The notes below the pieces were generated by a model. That model was not told where the DNA came from and made no database searches. It saw only the letters and a program-made list of their open reading frames with translations. From positions 1-20,107 of the IMG/VR virus record IMGVR_UViG_3300011129_000029: a DNA stretch of 20,107 nucleotides; one strand, 5' to 3'. Positions 5,983 through 12,869 of this stretch are shown piece after piece. The translations under genes were made by a program, and so were the position numbers. Source of the DNA: a virus. Within the stretch, counting starts at the first letter, position 1, and each line of letters starts with the position of its first letter.

Positions 5983-6146
5983 AACCTAATCCAGAAGAAA
6001 CTAAACAGGCTATCAAAGAAGGACTAACTGAATGGTTAGAAGATAAATATTCTGAGTTTGGTAAACTAAGTTTAAAAGCTATACTAGCATTACTAATTGC
6101 TGGGTTAGTTTATTTTTGGGCAGCTAGTCAAGGTTGGAAGATTTGA
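5979..6146 (+). CDS. Small single-span membrane protein, possible holin or lysis accessory
   Basis: This 55-residue gene begins at ATG 5979 within an ATGA overlap with the previous stop and ends at TGA 6144-6146. Residues 1-30 are charged (ETKQAIKEG ... EDKYSEFGK), residues 31-50 form one clear membrane helix (SLKAILALLIAGLVYFWAAS), and the tail is short (QGWKI). The next membrane-protein gene starts inside it. Size, one membrane span and position after the fibres match small holins such as T7 gp17.5 in general style, without evident sequence relation. It could equally be a spanin-like or antiholin partner. Confidence 0.65.
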   Translation: MKPNPEETKQAIKEGLTEWLEDKYSEFGKLSLKAILALLIAGLVYFWAASQGWKI

Positions 6147-6568
6147 TTAGTTTGCTTACACATTTAGTACCAATAGCTTTAGGATTTATTGCTAAGCTAA
6201 TGGCTATTAAATCACAACAAGCACATGAGCAACATCAACTTATGCTGGAAGCATTAGCAGCTAAGTCTGTAGAAATAGATAAAGCGAGAGAGCAGTCTAA
6301 TAAAGAATCACCAATGGCTGCTTGGAATCGAAGAATACTAATGTTTTTTATACTAGCATTAGTTGCAGTATATCCAATAGCAGGTTTATTTGATATACAA
6401 ACTGTAATACCAGTAGACATTCCTAAATCAAGTTTTTTGTTTTTTGAATGGGGTGGTGGTACAGAATTTAAAATAGTAGACGGACTATATAAGTTTGATG
6501 AAATATTCAAATGGGCAACAATGATAGTTGAGTTCTACTTTGGTGGACAATTAGCAAAGGGAAAATAA
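6134..6568 (+). CDS. Membrane protein, probable holin (GTA-holin/3TM-like)
   Basis: The 144-residue product has a hydrophobic segment at residues 5-25, a charged, probably coiled region at 26-66 (KSQQAHEQHQ ... DKAREQ), a clear membrane span at 67-87 after WNRR (ILMFFILALVAVYPIAGLF), and a weaker hydrophobic C-terminus (KWATMIVEFYFGGQLA). The W-x-R followed by a span, and overall plan, recall the 3TM holins of phages and gene transfer agents. No ATG is available at the start; TTG codons lie at 6134, 6143 and 6152. The set start overlaps the upstream gene by 13 bases, and binding-site spacing does not decide between them. No endolysin follows. Holin is the best call; a generic membrane protein remains possible. 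Confidence 0.6.
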   Translation: MEDLISLLTHLVPIALGFIAKLMAIKSQQAHEQHQLMLEALAAKSVEIDKAREQSNKESPMAAWNRRILMFFILALVAVYPIAGLFDIQTVIPVDIPKSSFLFFEWGGGTEFKIVDGLYKFDEIFKWATMIVEFYFGGQLAKGK

Positions 6569-6570
6569 GT

Positions 6571-6633
6571 ATGATGGATAAAAAGAAAAAGAAAAAAGTA
6601 ATGAAAAAGAAAGTACCAAAGAAGGGTTACTAG
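6571..6633 (+). CDS. 20-residue lysine-rich micro-ORF
   Basis: ATG 6571 opens 20 codons ending at TAG 6631-6633. More than half of the residues are Lys (runs KKKKKK and KKK), ending VPKKGY. It fills the gap between the holin-like gene and the next basic gene almost exactly, and AAAGGGA about 8 bases upstream is a plausible binding site. Because it continues the same compositional theme as the four genes after it, I think it is translated, but a frame this short could be chance in an AAG/AAA-rich stretch. Confidence 0.45.
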   Translation: MMDKKKKKKVMKKKVPKKGY

Positions 6634-6634
6634 A

Positions 6635-6781
6635 ATGGCTGAAGATAAAAAATATAAGCCTCATATGATGTATGATAAAAAAACTGGTAAAGGACAAATG
6701 GCATTTACTAAGAAAAAACATTTGGCTTTAAAAGCAAAAGGTCATACACATACTAAACCAAAAGCTAAGAAGAAGAAGTAA
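6635..6781 (+). CDS. Small lysine- and histidine-rich protein
   Basis: A 48-residue frame from ATG 6635 to TAA 6779-6781, overlapping the next gene by TAATG and beginning one base after the previous stop. The sequence is basic, with MMYDKKTGKGQMAFTKKKHLALKA-like content followed by GHTHTK and a KKKK end; no Cys, no membrane segment. It is tightly nested in the run of basic genes before the terminase, which supports its being real. I do not recognise a family. DNA or RNA binding is a reasonable guess from charge only. Confidence 0.6.
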   Translation: MAEDKKYKPHMMYDKKTGKGQMAFTKKKHLALKAKGHTHTKPKAKKKK

Positions 6782-7086
6782 TGGCTAAGACACCAGCATG
6801 GACAAGGAAAGAAGGTAAGAATCCTAAAGGTGGATTAAATGCTAAGGGTAGAGCTAGTGCAAAAGCACAAGGCTCTAACCTAAAAGCACCAGTTAAATCT
6901 GGTACAAATCCTAGACGTGTTTCATTTGCTGCTAGATTTGCAGGAATGAAAGGTCCTATGAAAGATAGTAAAGGTAGACCAACACGTAAAGCATTAGCAC
7001 TTAAAGCTTGGGGATTTGGTTCTGTTGAAGCAGCAAGAAACTTTGCTAACAGACATAAAAAATCTAATAAAAAGAAGAAAGCTTAA
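6781..7086 (+). CDS. Basic conserved phage protein of unknown function
   Basis: A 101-residue protein with the motifs PAWTRKEGKNPKGGLNAKGR, SFAARFAGMKGPMKD and KGRPTRKALALKAWGF. I recognise this pattern from many marine phage and some bacterial sequences as a conserved family of unknown function (I believe a Pfam DUF in the 6000 range, DUF6321, from memory and unverified). It is strongly basic, has no membrane span and ends in KKSNKKKKA. It starts at a TAATG overlap and ends at another. A DNA-binding or packaging-linked role would fit the position before the terminase, but nothing here shows it. Confidence 0.7.
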   Translation: MAKTPAWTRKEGKNPKGGLNAKGRASAKAQGSNLKAPVKSGTNPRRVSFAARFAGMKGPMKDSKGRPTRKALALKAWGFGSVEAARNFANRHKKSNKKKKA

Positions 7087-7274
7087 TGGCTACACCTAAA
7101 AAGAAAAGTACTGTAAACAAAGCAGGTAACTATACTAAACCTACAATGAGAAAAGCTTTATTCAATAGAATTAAAGCTGGAGGTAAAGGTGGTAAACCTG
7201 GACAATGGTCAGCTCGTAAAGCACAAATGTTAGCTAAGCAATATAAAGCCAAAGGTGGTGGTTACCGTGGCTAA
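7086..7274 (+). CDS. Basic conserved phage mini-protein (GKPGQWSARKAQ motif)
   Basis: The 62-residue protein has GNYTKPTMRKALFNRIKAG followed by GGKPGQWSARKAQMLAKQYKAKGGGY, a motif I recognise as widespread in marine phages and some bacteria and giant viruses, function unknown. It is basic and probably helical apart from the Gly-rich turns. It overlaps the upstream gene (TAATG) and the downstream gene by 8 bases. The well-conserved motif argues that it is a real gene and not a composition artefact. Confidence 0.7.
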   Translation: MATPKKKSTVNKAGNYTKPTMRKALFNRIKAGGKGGKPGQWSARKAQMLAKQYKAKGGGYRG

Positions 7275-7503
7275 GGCTAAATCGCAAAAGAGTTTATCTA
7301 AATGGACAAAACAAAAATGGAGAACATCTGATGGTAAGAAGAGTAATGGTAAAAAGAGATACCTTCCTGATGCGGCTTGGAAAGCTCTTACACCAGCTGA
7401 AAAGAGAGCTACTAATTCTGCCAAAGCGAAGGGTAATCGCAAAGGTAAGCAGCATGTGGCACAGCCTAAAAAGGTAGCAAAAAAGACATCAAGGTATAGA
7501 TAA
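7267..7503 (+). CDS. Basic conserved phage protein directly before the terminase
   Basis: I place the start at GTG 7267 (product MAKAKSQKS..., 78 residues). A further-upstream GTG at 7255 would add VVTV, which looks less like its neighbours. Motifs are LSKWTKQKWRTSDGKKSNGK, RYLPDAAWKALTPAEKRATN and GKQHVAQPKKVAKKTSRYR; I recognise this as a family common in phages and bacteria with unknown function. It ends 1 base before the terminase gene. In T7 the gene just before the large terminase encodes the small terminase; this protein shows no such similarity, but the position makes a packaging role worth testing. Confidence 0.7.
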   Translation: MAKAKSQKSLSKWTKQKWRTSDGKKSNGKKRYLPDAAWKALTPAEKRATNSAKAKGNRKGKQHVAQPKKVAKKTSRYR

Positions 7504-7504
7504 C

Positions 7505-9037
7505 ATGACTCAGGTTGACCAAATCAGAGAGGCTGCAGAAGCAGACCTACTTACATTTATTAAATTAGTAGCACCACATTTATTACTTGGAGCATTACAT
7601 GAAGAGTTAATAAGTTGGTGGGGTAGAACAGATAGAAAAGATAATCAGTTGGTATTACTTCCTCGTGGACATATGAAGAGTAAACTAGCTGCATATAGAA
7701 CAGCATGGTATGTAACTAACCATCCTGAGACTACTGTATTGTATGTATCAGCTACAGCAGACTTAGCAGAGAAACAGTTATATGCTATCAAACAGATAAT
7801 TGATTCCCCTATATATCGTAGGTACTGGAGTAACATGATACATCCAGAGGAAGGAAAACGAGAGAAGTGGGCAGTAGCTGAAATAGCTGTTGACCACCCA
7901 CAAAGAAAGTTGGAGGGAATACGAGATGCAACAGTTAAAGCAGTTGGGCTTACTAGTAATACGACTGGCTTTCATGCCGATATTGTTGTTCTTGACGATA
8001 TTGTTGTACCTGGTAATGCTTATTCTGAAGATGGTAGAGAGAAAGTAGCAAATGCTTATTCACAACTAGCATCTATTGAGAATCCAGGTGCAGAAGAATG
8101 GGTAGTAGGAACTAGGTATCATCCTAAAGATATATATGATACTATGATTAATATGAAAGAAACTCACTATGATAATGAAGGTGATGTAGAATCTGAATTA
8201 GAAGTCTATGAGTTATTTCAAAGAGTAGTAGAAACAGATGGTGAATTCTTATGGGCTAAGAGAGCACGTAAAGATGGTAAGTCATTTGGATTTGATGCTA
8301 AAGAGTTAGCAAGAATTAAAGCAAAGTATATTGACACTACACAGTTTTATGCTCAATATTACAATGACCCTAATACTACAGAAAGTGCTAGGATAAACTC
8401 AGAGAACTTTCAGTACTTTGATAAAGCTGCTTTAAATGTTAAAGATGGTGATTGGTATATACGAGATAGAAAACTAAATATATTTGCTGCAATTGACTTT
8501 GCATTTAGTTTACGAAGACAAGCAGATTATACTGCATTAGTAGTTGTTGGTGTAGACCATCAAGCTAATTATTATGTATTAGATATAGATAGATTTAAAA
8601 CAGAAAAGATTGTAGACTACTATCAACATATATTAAAGTCTTGGGAAAAGTGGGGATTTAGAAAGATAAGAGCTGAGGTTACAGTAGCACAACAAACCAT
8701 TGTTAAAGAGCTAAAGGACAGTTATCTTAAACCAAATGGTATCCCACTATCAGTTGATGAATTTAGACCTACTAGAAGCTTAGGAGACAAAGCACAGAGG
8801 GTAGGAGCAGTACTAGAACCAAAGTATGATAATTTACAAGTTTGGCATTATAAAGGTGGTAACTGTCAAACATTAGAAGAAGAGTTAGTAATGGTACATC
8901 CACCTCATGATGATATTAAAGATGCACTATCTAATGCTATGGCAATATCATTAGCACCTAAACTTAGAATGACACAAGGTTTAGGATTTAATAAACCTTT
9001 ACCAACTCATAGTAGATTTGGTGGTATAACACATTAA
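7505..9037 (+). CDS. terL: Large terminase subunit (packaging ATPase and nuclease)
   Basis: The 510-residue protein is a DNA-packaging motor. The ATPase domain has a deviant Walker A at residues 53-60 (PRGHMKSK, with Lys58), a Walker B at 160-165 (IVVLDD) and a likely coupling motif at 202-206 (GTRYH). The RNase H-like nuclease domain shows its acidic residues at Asp331 (AAIDFAFS), Glu391 (IRAEVT) and Asp470/Asp473 (HDDIKDAL). It should bind the portal, pump DNA using ATP and cut the concatemer. It is slightly shorter than T7 gp19 and all key residues are present. It starts one base after the previous stop and lies 10 bases before the portal gene. No small terminase is recognisable beside it. 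Confidence 0.95.
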   Translation: MTQVDQIREAAEADLLTFIKLVAPHLLLGALHEELISWWGRTDRKDNQLVLLPRGHMKSKLAAYRTAWYVTNHPETTVLYVSATADLAEKQLYAIKQIIDSPIYRRYWSNMIHPEEGKREKWAVAEIAVDHPQRKLEGIRDATVKAVGLTSNTTGFHADIVVLDDIVVPGNAYSEDGREKVANAYSQLASIENPGAEEWVVGTRYHPKDIYDTMINMKETHYDNEGDVESELEVYELFQRVVETDGEFLWAKRARKDGKSFGFDAKELARIKAKYIDTTQFYAQYYNDPNTTESARINSENFQYFDKAALNVKDGDWYIRDRKLNIFAAIDFAFSLRRQADYTALVVVGVDHQANYYVLDIDRFKTEKIVDYYQHILKSWEKWGFRKIRAEVTVAQQTIVKELKDSYLKPNGIPLSVDEFRPTRSLGDKAQRVGAVLEPKYDNLQVWHYKGGNCQTLEEELVMVHPPHDDIKDALSNAMAISLAPKLRMTQGLGFNKPLPTHSRFGGITH

Positions 9038-9047
9038 GGAATAAATT

Positions 9048-10874
9048 ATGGCAGGTGAAGTAGCTGAAATAGAACAGGCGATTGGACAAGAAAATCTAGC
9101 AAGAGTAATGGCTGGACTTTATAACCAATGGTGGATTCAAAGAAGAGAAAAAGAAACAGAGTGGAGAGAGTTAAGAAACTATCTTTTTGCTACTGATACT
9201 ACAACTACAACTAATAGTACACTCCCCTGGAAGAATAAAACTACCTTACCTAAACTTACACAGATTAGAGATAACTTACATGCAAACTATATGGATGCAT
9301 TGTTTCCTAATGACAATTGGATGAAGTGGGAAGGAGCTTCTAGAGAAGATTCTACTATTAAAAAAAGACAAGCTATTGAAGCTTATCTAAAAACTAAACT
9401 AAAAGAATCTAAGTTTAGAGAAGAAGTAAGTTTACTAGTCTATGATTATATTGATTATGGTAATGCTTTTGGTGAAGTAAGATATGTTAATGAAGAACAT
9501 GTAGACCCTGTAACAGAAGAAACTATTACAACATATAATGGTCCTAAATTAAAACGTATATCACCATTTGATATTGTATTTAATCCTGTAGCAAGTTCTT
9601 TTGCTAAGTCACCTAAGTTTACTAGATATGTTAAATCTGTAGGTGAATTAAAAGCAGATGTAGAAGAAAGACCAGATTTACAATATAAAAAGTCAGCATT
9701 TAATAAAGCATTAGATATTAGGAATTCTATATCTATGTTTAGACAAGAAGATGTTAATAAAGCTGACGCATATATAGCTGATGGTTTTGGTACACTACAA
9801 GAATATTATCAGTCAGGCATGGTAGAAGTATTAGAGTTTGAAGGAGACTTCTATGATAAAGATGAAGAAAAGCTATACAAGAATAGAATCATTACTATTA
9901 TTGATAGAAACTATATAATACGTAATATAGAAAATCCTAGTTATATAGGACAAGATAGTAAGTCTCATGTAGCTTGGAGAAAAAGACCAGATAACTTATA
10001 TGGTATGGGACCTCTAGATAATTTAGTAGGTATGCAATATAGACTAGACCATCTAGAAAATGCAAAAGCAGATGCTATGGATTTAACTATACATCCACCT
10101 ATGGTAATTAAAGGTGAAGTAGACCCATTTGAATGGGGACCTGAAACAACTATACATTTACAAGAAGATGGTAATATTACTATGTTACCTCCTAACCCTG
10201 CAGCGTTCCAAGTTAATAATGAGTTAGCTGCTTTAATGAATAGTATGGAACAAATGGCAGGTGCTCCTAGAGAAGCTATGGGTATTAGAACACCAGGAGA
10301 AAAGACTGCGTTTGAAGTACAGTCTTTACAGAATGCTGCTGGTAGAATATTCCAAAATAAAGTTAATCAATTTGAAGTAGAGTTCTTAGAACCTATTTTA
10401 AATGTAATGTTAGAAACAGCTAAACGTAATTTAGATTTACCTGAACTAGCTAAGGTATATGATGATGACTTTGGAGTACAAGACTTCTTATCTATTACTA
10501 AAGAAGATTTAACTGCTAGAGGTAAGATTAGACCTATAGGTGCTAGACACTATGCTGCTAGAGCACAACTATTACAAAACATGTTAGGTGTCTTTAATAG
10601 TCCAATAGGACAAATGATTAGTCCTCATGTATCACCTAAGCTTGTAGCTAAGATGGTAGAAGAGTATATGGGCTTTGACCAATATGGATTTATGAAAGAT
10701 AATGCTGCATTATTTGAGGCTGCTGAACAAGAAAAACTTAAGATGCAGATTCAACAAGATTTACAGGCACAACAAGCTCAACCAGGAATGGAAGAGCAAA
10801 TGGTTAATCAAGATATTCAACAGATGGAACAAATGCAACCACCTCTTGAAGATGAAGAACCACCTGTAATGTAA
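9048..10874 (+). CDS. Portal (head-tail connector) protein
   Basis: This 608-residue protein follows the terminase and precedes scaffold and capsid, the classical portal position. Supporting features are the helical N-terminus with W-rich segment (NQWWIQRREKETEWRELRNYLF), the phrase NLHANYMDALFPNDNWMKWEG seen in large podophage portals, the wing-like region PFDIVFNPVASSF, YGMGPLDNLVGMQYRLDHLENAKAD and a stem-like stretch GIRTPGEKTAFEVQSLQNAAG. The last 45-50 residues are rich in Gln, Met and Glu and probably form the helical barrel or a flexible tail. Twelve copies should form the ring through which DNA enters and leaves. Binding site AAGGA lies before the ATG. Confidence 0.9.
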   Translation: MAGEVAEIEQAIGQENLARVMAGLYNQWWIQRREKETEWRELRNYLFATDTTTTTNSTLPWKNKTTLPKLTQIRDNLHANYMDALFPNDNWMKWEGASREDSTIKKRQAIEAYLKTKLKESKFREEVSLLVYDYIDYGNAFGEVRYVNEEHVDPVTEETITTYNGPKLKRISPFDIVFNPVASSFAKSPKFTRYVKSVGELKADVEERPDLQYKKSAFNKALDIRNSISMFRQEDVNKADAYIADGFGTLQEYYQSGMVEVLEFEGDFYDKDEEKLYKNRIITIIDRNYIIRNIENPSYIGQDSKSHVAWRKRPDNLYGMGPLDNLVGMQYRLDHLENAKADAMDLTIHPPMVIKGEVDPFEWGPETTIHLQEDGNITMLPPNPAAFQVNNELAALMNSMEQMAGAPREAMGIRTPGEKTAFEVQSLQNAAGRIFQNKVNQFEVEFLEPILNVMLETAKRNLDLPELAKVYDDDFGVQDFLSITKEDLTARGKIRPIGARHYAARAQLLQNMLGVFNSPIGQMISPHVSPKLVAKMVEEYMGFDQYGFMKDNAALFEAAEQEKLKMQIQQDLQAQQAQPGMEEQMVNQDIQQMEQMQPPLEDEEPPVM

Positions 10875-10876
10875 CC

Positions 10877-10895
10877 GTAAAAGCTTGACTTTTAC
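10877..10895 (+). promoter_or_regulatory. Inverted repeat overlapping the -35 box: operator or weak terminator
   Basis: GTAAAAG (10877-10883) and CTTTTAC (10889-10895) are perfect complements separated by CTTGA. The right arm and loop include the whole -35 hexamer at 10885-10890. It may be a repressor/activator site, or a weak hairpin after the portal gene; there is no T-run after it, so a strong intrinsic terminator is unlikely. Confidence 0.5.
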
Positions 10896-10913
10896 TTAAA
10901 TATATGGTATAAT
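10885..10913 (+). promoter_or_regulatory. Extended -10 sigma70-type promoter for the capsid genes
   Basis: TTGACT (10885-10890) and TATAAT (10908-10913) are separated by exactly 17 bases, and TGG lies immediately before the -10 hexamer, giving an extended -10 element. This matches 11 of 12 consensus hexamer bases. With the last T of the -10 at position -7, transcription should begin at about 10920, which is the A of the next ATG. It lies in the 45-base gap between portal and the 68-codon gene, and would drive scaffold and capsid genes using host RNA polymerase. Confidence 0.75.
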
Positions 10914-10919
10914 TATAGT

Positions 10920-11126
10920 ATGGATTTAAAAAGTGAAAAGGCTAAAGCCTTAACTAAGAAACAAGTTTTTGATGAGTTAAGAAGTTATCTTAATGAGCAA
11001 GTAGATATTTCAAATAGAAAGTGTATGGATGAAGAGAATTTTAAACTTCCTGCTTTTAATGAGTATCAAGCTTATCAAAGAGGTATACAAAAGGCTTTAA
11101 CAAAACTATATAATTTATTACCTTGA
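10920..11126 (+). CDS. 68-residue protein of unknown function, predicted leaderless
   Basis: ATG 10920 coincides with the start point predicted from the promoter, and no Shine-Dalgarno sequence lies before it, so the mRNA would have no leader. The product is charged and helical, with TKKQVFDELRSYLNEQVD in the first half and NEYQAYQRGIQKALTKLYNLLP at the end; one Cys, no membrane span. A small helical protein before the scaffold gene is something I recall from other marine podophages, without a known role. It could be a regulator, an assembly factor, or simply the first gene of the capsid transcript. It may also be translated when read through from upstream, since it is in a long + strand operon. 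Confidence 0.65.
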   Translation: MDLKSEKAKALTKKQVFDELRSYLNEQVDISNRKCMDEENFKLPAFNEYQAYQRGIQKALTKLYNLLP

Positions 11127-11142
11127 CCAAAGGAGATGTAAC

Positions 11143-11859
11143 ATGAATGATGAAGTAAAAACAGAAACAACTGAAACACCTGTACAAGAACCTACCCAGG
11201 AGACTGTACAAACAGATACTCAACCAAAAGCATTTGAGATTCCGACCGAAGCTCAAGACGTAATTGGAGAGGGTAAAAAGTACCAGAGCCCAGAGGATGC
11301 TTTAAAGTCAGTACCTCATGCACAGAAACATATTGAGACTCTTGAGTCTGAACTTGCAACTGTACGTGAAGAACTAACTAAGCGTCAAACTACTCAGGAA
11401 CTGATAGATGAATTAAAGTCTGGAGTTCAACCGACAGCCACGACCGTGCCAGTAGGGGAACTTAATCAAGATAATGTAATGGATTTAGTTAATCAAACTA
11501 TTGCTACAAGAGAAGCAAATGCTAAAGCAGACTCTAATGCTAAGTCAGTAGCTGCAAAGTTTACTGCACAGTATGGTGACAAAGCTGAAGTTACTTACAA
11601 CTCTATAGCAAAAGAACTTAACTTATCTGTTAAACAACTTAATGAGCTTGCAGCAACAAGCCCAACAGTAGTATTAAAAGCAGCAGGACTATCTGCAGCT
11701 AAAGCACCAGTAGCTAGTTCTAGTGGTGATATTAATACTGAAGCTCTAAGTCAATCAGCTAAACCAACTGATTTATCTGCAAAGGTAGCAGGTGGTTCAA
11801 CTAAAGACTTATTAGCTGCTTGGGGTAATGCTAAAGCTAAAGTAAATCAACAGTCTTAA
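11143..11859 (+). CDS. Capsid scaffolding protein
   Basis: The 238-residue protein has a strong binding site (AAAGGAGATG) 5 bases before the ATG. The N-terminus (residues 1-40) is acidic and rich in Thr, Glu and Gln. A motif I associate with podophage scaffolds follows, GEGKKYQSPEDALKSVPHAQ at 42-61, then a coiled coil at about 60-94. The C-terminal part is Ala/Lys-rich and helical, ending LLAAWGNAKAKVN, suitable for contacting the capsid protein. Position directly before the major capsid gene and low complexity both fit. It should guide procapsid assembly and leave before or during packaging. No protease domain is seen. Confidence 0.85.
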   Translation: MNDEVKTETTETPVQEPTQETVQTDTQPKAFEIPTEAQDVIGEGKKYQSPEDALKSVPHAQKHIETLESELATVREELTKRQTTQELIDELKSGVQPTATTVPVGELNQDNVMDLVNQTIATREANAKADSNAKSVAAKFTAQYGDKAEVTYNSIAKELNLSVKQLNELAATSPTVVLKAAGLSAAKAPVASSSGDINTEALSQSAKPTDLSAKVAGGSTKDLLAAWGNAKAKVNQQS

Positions 11860-11871
11860 GGAGACTTAATA

Positions 11872-12858
11872 ATGGCACATAATACTGCAAATACAACTGC
11901 GTTCATTGAATCGCAACAGTATTCTCAGTTTATTCTTGATAACTTACACGACTACCTTCTTCCAGAAGGAATGTATCGTGATGTAACAGACTTCGGTTCA
12001 GGTACAACACTAAACATTAAAACAGTTGGTACTGTAACACTTCAAGATGCAGCTGAAGATACACCATTGAACTTTACTAACATAGACACAGGTAACATTA
12101 CTCTATCTATTACTGACTATATCGGTGATGCATGGAAAGTTACTGATGACCTACGTGAAGATGGTTCACAAGTAGATACACTCATGGCTATGAGAGCTAT
12201 GGAATCAACACGTGCTCTTGGTGAAAACCACGAAGGACGTTTCTTAGCTGTCGCTAATGGCGGACAAACAGCAGCAGACCTTAACTTAGTTAATGGTCGT
12301 CCACATCGTTGGGTAGCTGGTGGTTCTGGAGCAGCAACAAGAAATGTTGTTCTTGCTGACTTTGTATCTATGAAACTAGCGTTTGACAAAGCTAATGCAC
12401 CTGCATCAGGTCGTATTGCTATTGTTGACCCTATCGTAGAAGCAACTCTTAACACATTAATCTCTCAAACATCTGTAGTTAATAACACTCCGCAATTCCA
12501 AGGTGTTCTTAACGAAGGTTTTGCTAGAGACCATCGTTTCGTAAGAAACATTATGGGTTGGGATATTTATACTTCTAACTTCTTACCATCACTTACAGCA
12601 ACAGAAGCTATTAACGGTGCAGCATATGACCTAGCTAATGATACAGCTGAAGTTGGTGATAAGGCTAACATCTTCATGTGCGTAGCAGATGATTCATGTA
12701 AGCCTGTTATGCATGCATGGAGACGTGCTCCGCAAACAGAAGGTTGGAGAGACCAAGAAGAAAGAGCTGATAAATATCAGGTTACTTCTAGGTTCGGGTT
12801 TGGTGTTCAGCGTGCTGATACACTAGGCGTTCTATTAACTGATGAAGCAACTTACTAA
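11872..12858 (+). CDS. Major capsid protein
   Basis: A 328-residue protein preceded by a strong binding site (AAGGAGACTTAAT). Its place after scaffold, its size, and a pattern known from marine podophage capsid proteins (FIESQQYSQFILDNLHDYLLPEGMYRDVTDF split over residues 11-42; TVTLQDAAEDTPL; RIAIVDPIVEATLN) support the call, presumably an HK97-type fold. Codon use differs from its neighbours: by hand count 10 of 18 Arg codons are CGT, while the portal gene nearly always uses AGA, and C-ending codons are frequent. This fits very high expression. Next come the accessory protein at 12870 and a strong hairpin. Confidence 0.9.
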   Translation: MAHNTANTTAFIESQQYSQFILDNLHDYLLPEGMYRDVTDFGSGTTLNIKTVGTVTLQDAAEDTPLNFTNIDTGNITLSITDYIGDAWKVTDDLREDGSQVDTLMAMRAMESTRALGENHEGRFLAVANGGQTAADLNLVNGRPHRWVAGGSGAATRNVVLADFVSMKLAFDKANAPASGRIAIVDPIVEATLNTLISQTSVVNNTPQFQGVLNEGFARDHRFVRNIMGWDIYTSNFLPSLTATEAINGAAYDLANDTAEVGDKANIFMCVADDSCKPVMHAWRRAPQTEGWRDQEERADKYQVTSRFGFGVQRADTLGVLLTDEATY

Positions 12859-12869
12859 GGAGAAAAGTT

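Noticed and set aside
6235-6510. 91-codon frame on the - strand
   Set aside because: Antisense to the holin-like gene; no initiation signal.
7645-7975. Two overlapping - strand frames
   Set aside because: Antisense to conserved ATPase motifs of the terminase, with no independent support.
11107-11128. TATAAT at 11109-11114 and TTGACC at 11123-11128 as extra promoters before scaffold
   Set aside because: Neither has a partner hexamer at suitable spacing; both lie in AT-rich coding or leader sequence.
11056-11256. 66-codon - strand frame with hydrophobic stretches
   Set aside because: Spans the end of the 68-residue gene and the start of scaffold in antisense; hydrophobicity comes from reversed Lys/Glu codons.
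12117-12455. Open frame of 112 codons on the - strand
   Set aside because: Entirely antisense to the major capsid gene; explained by its codon bias.
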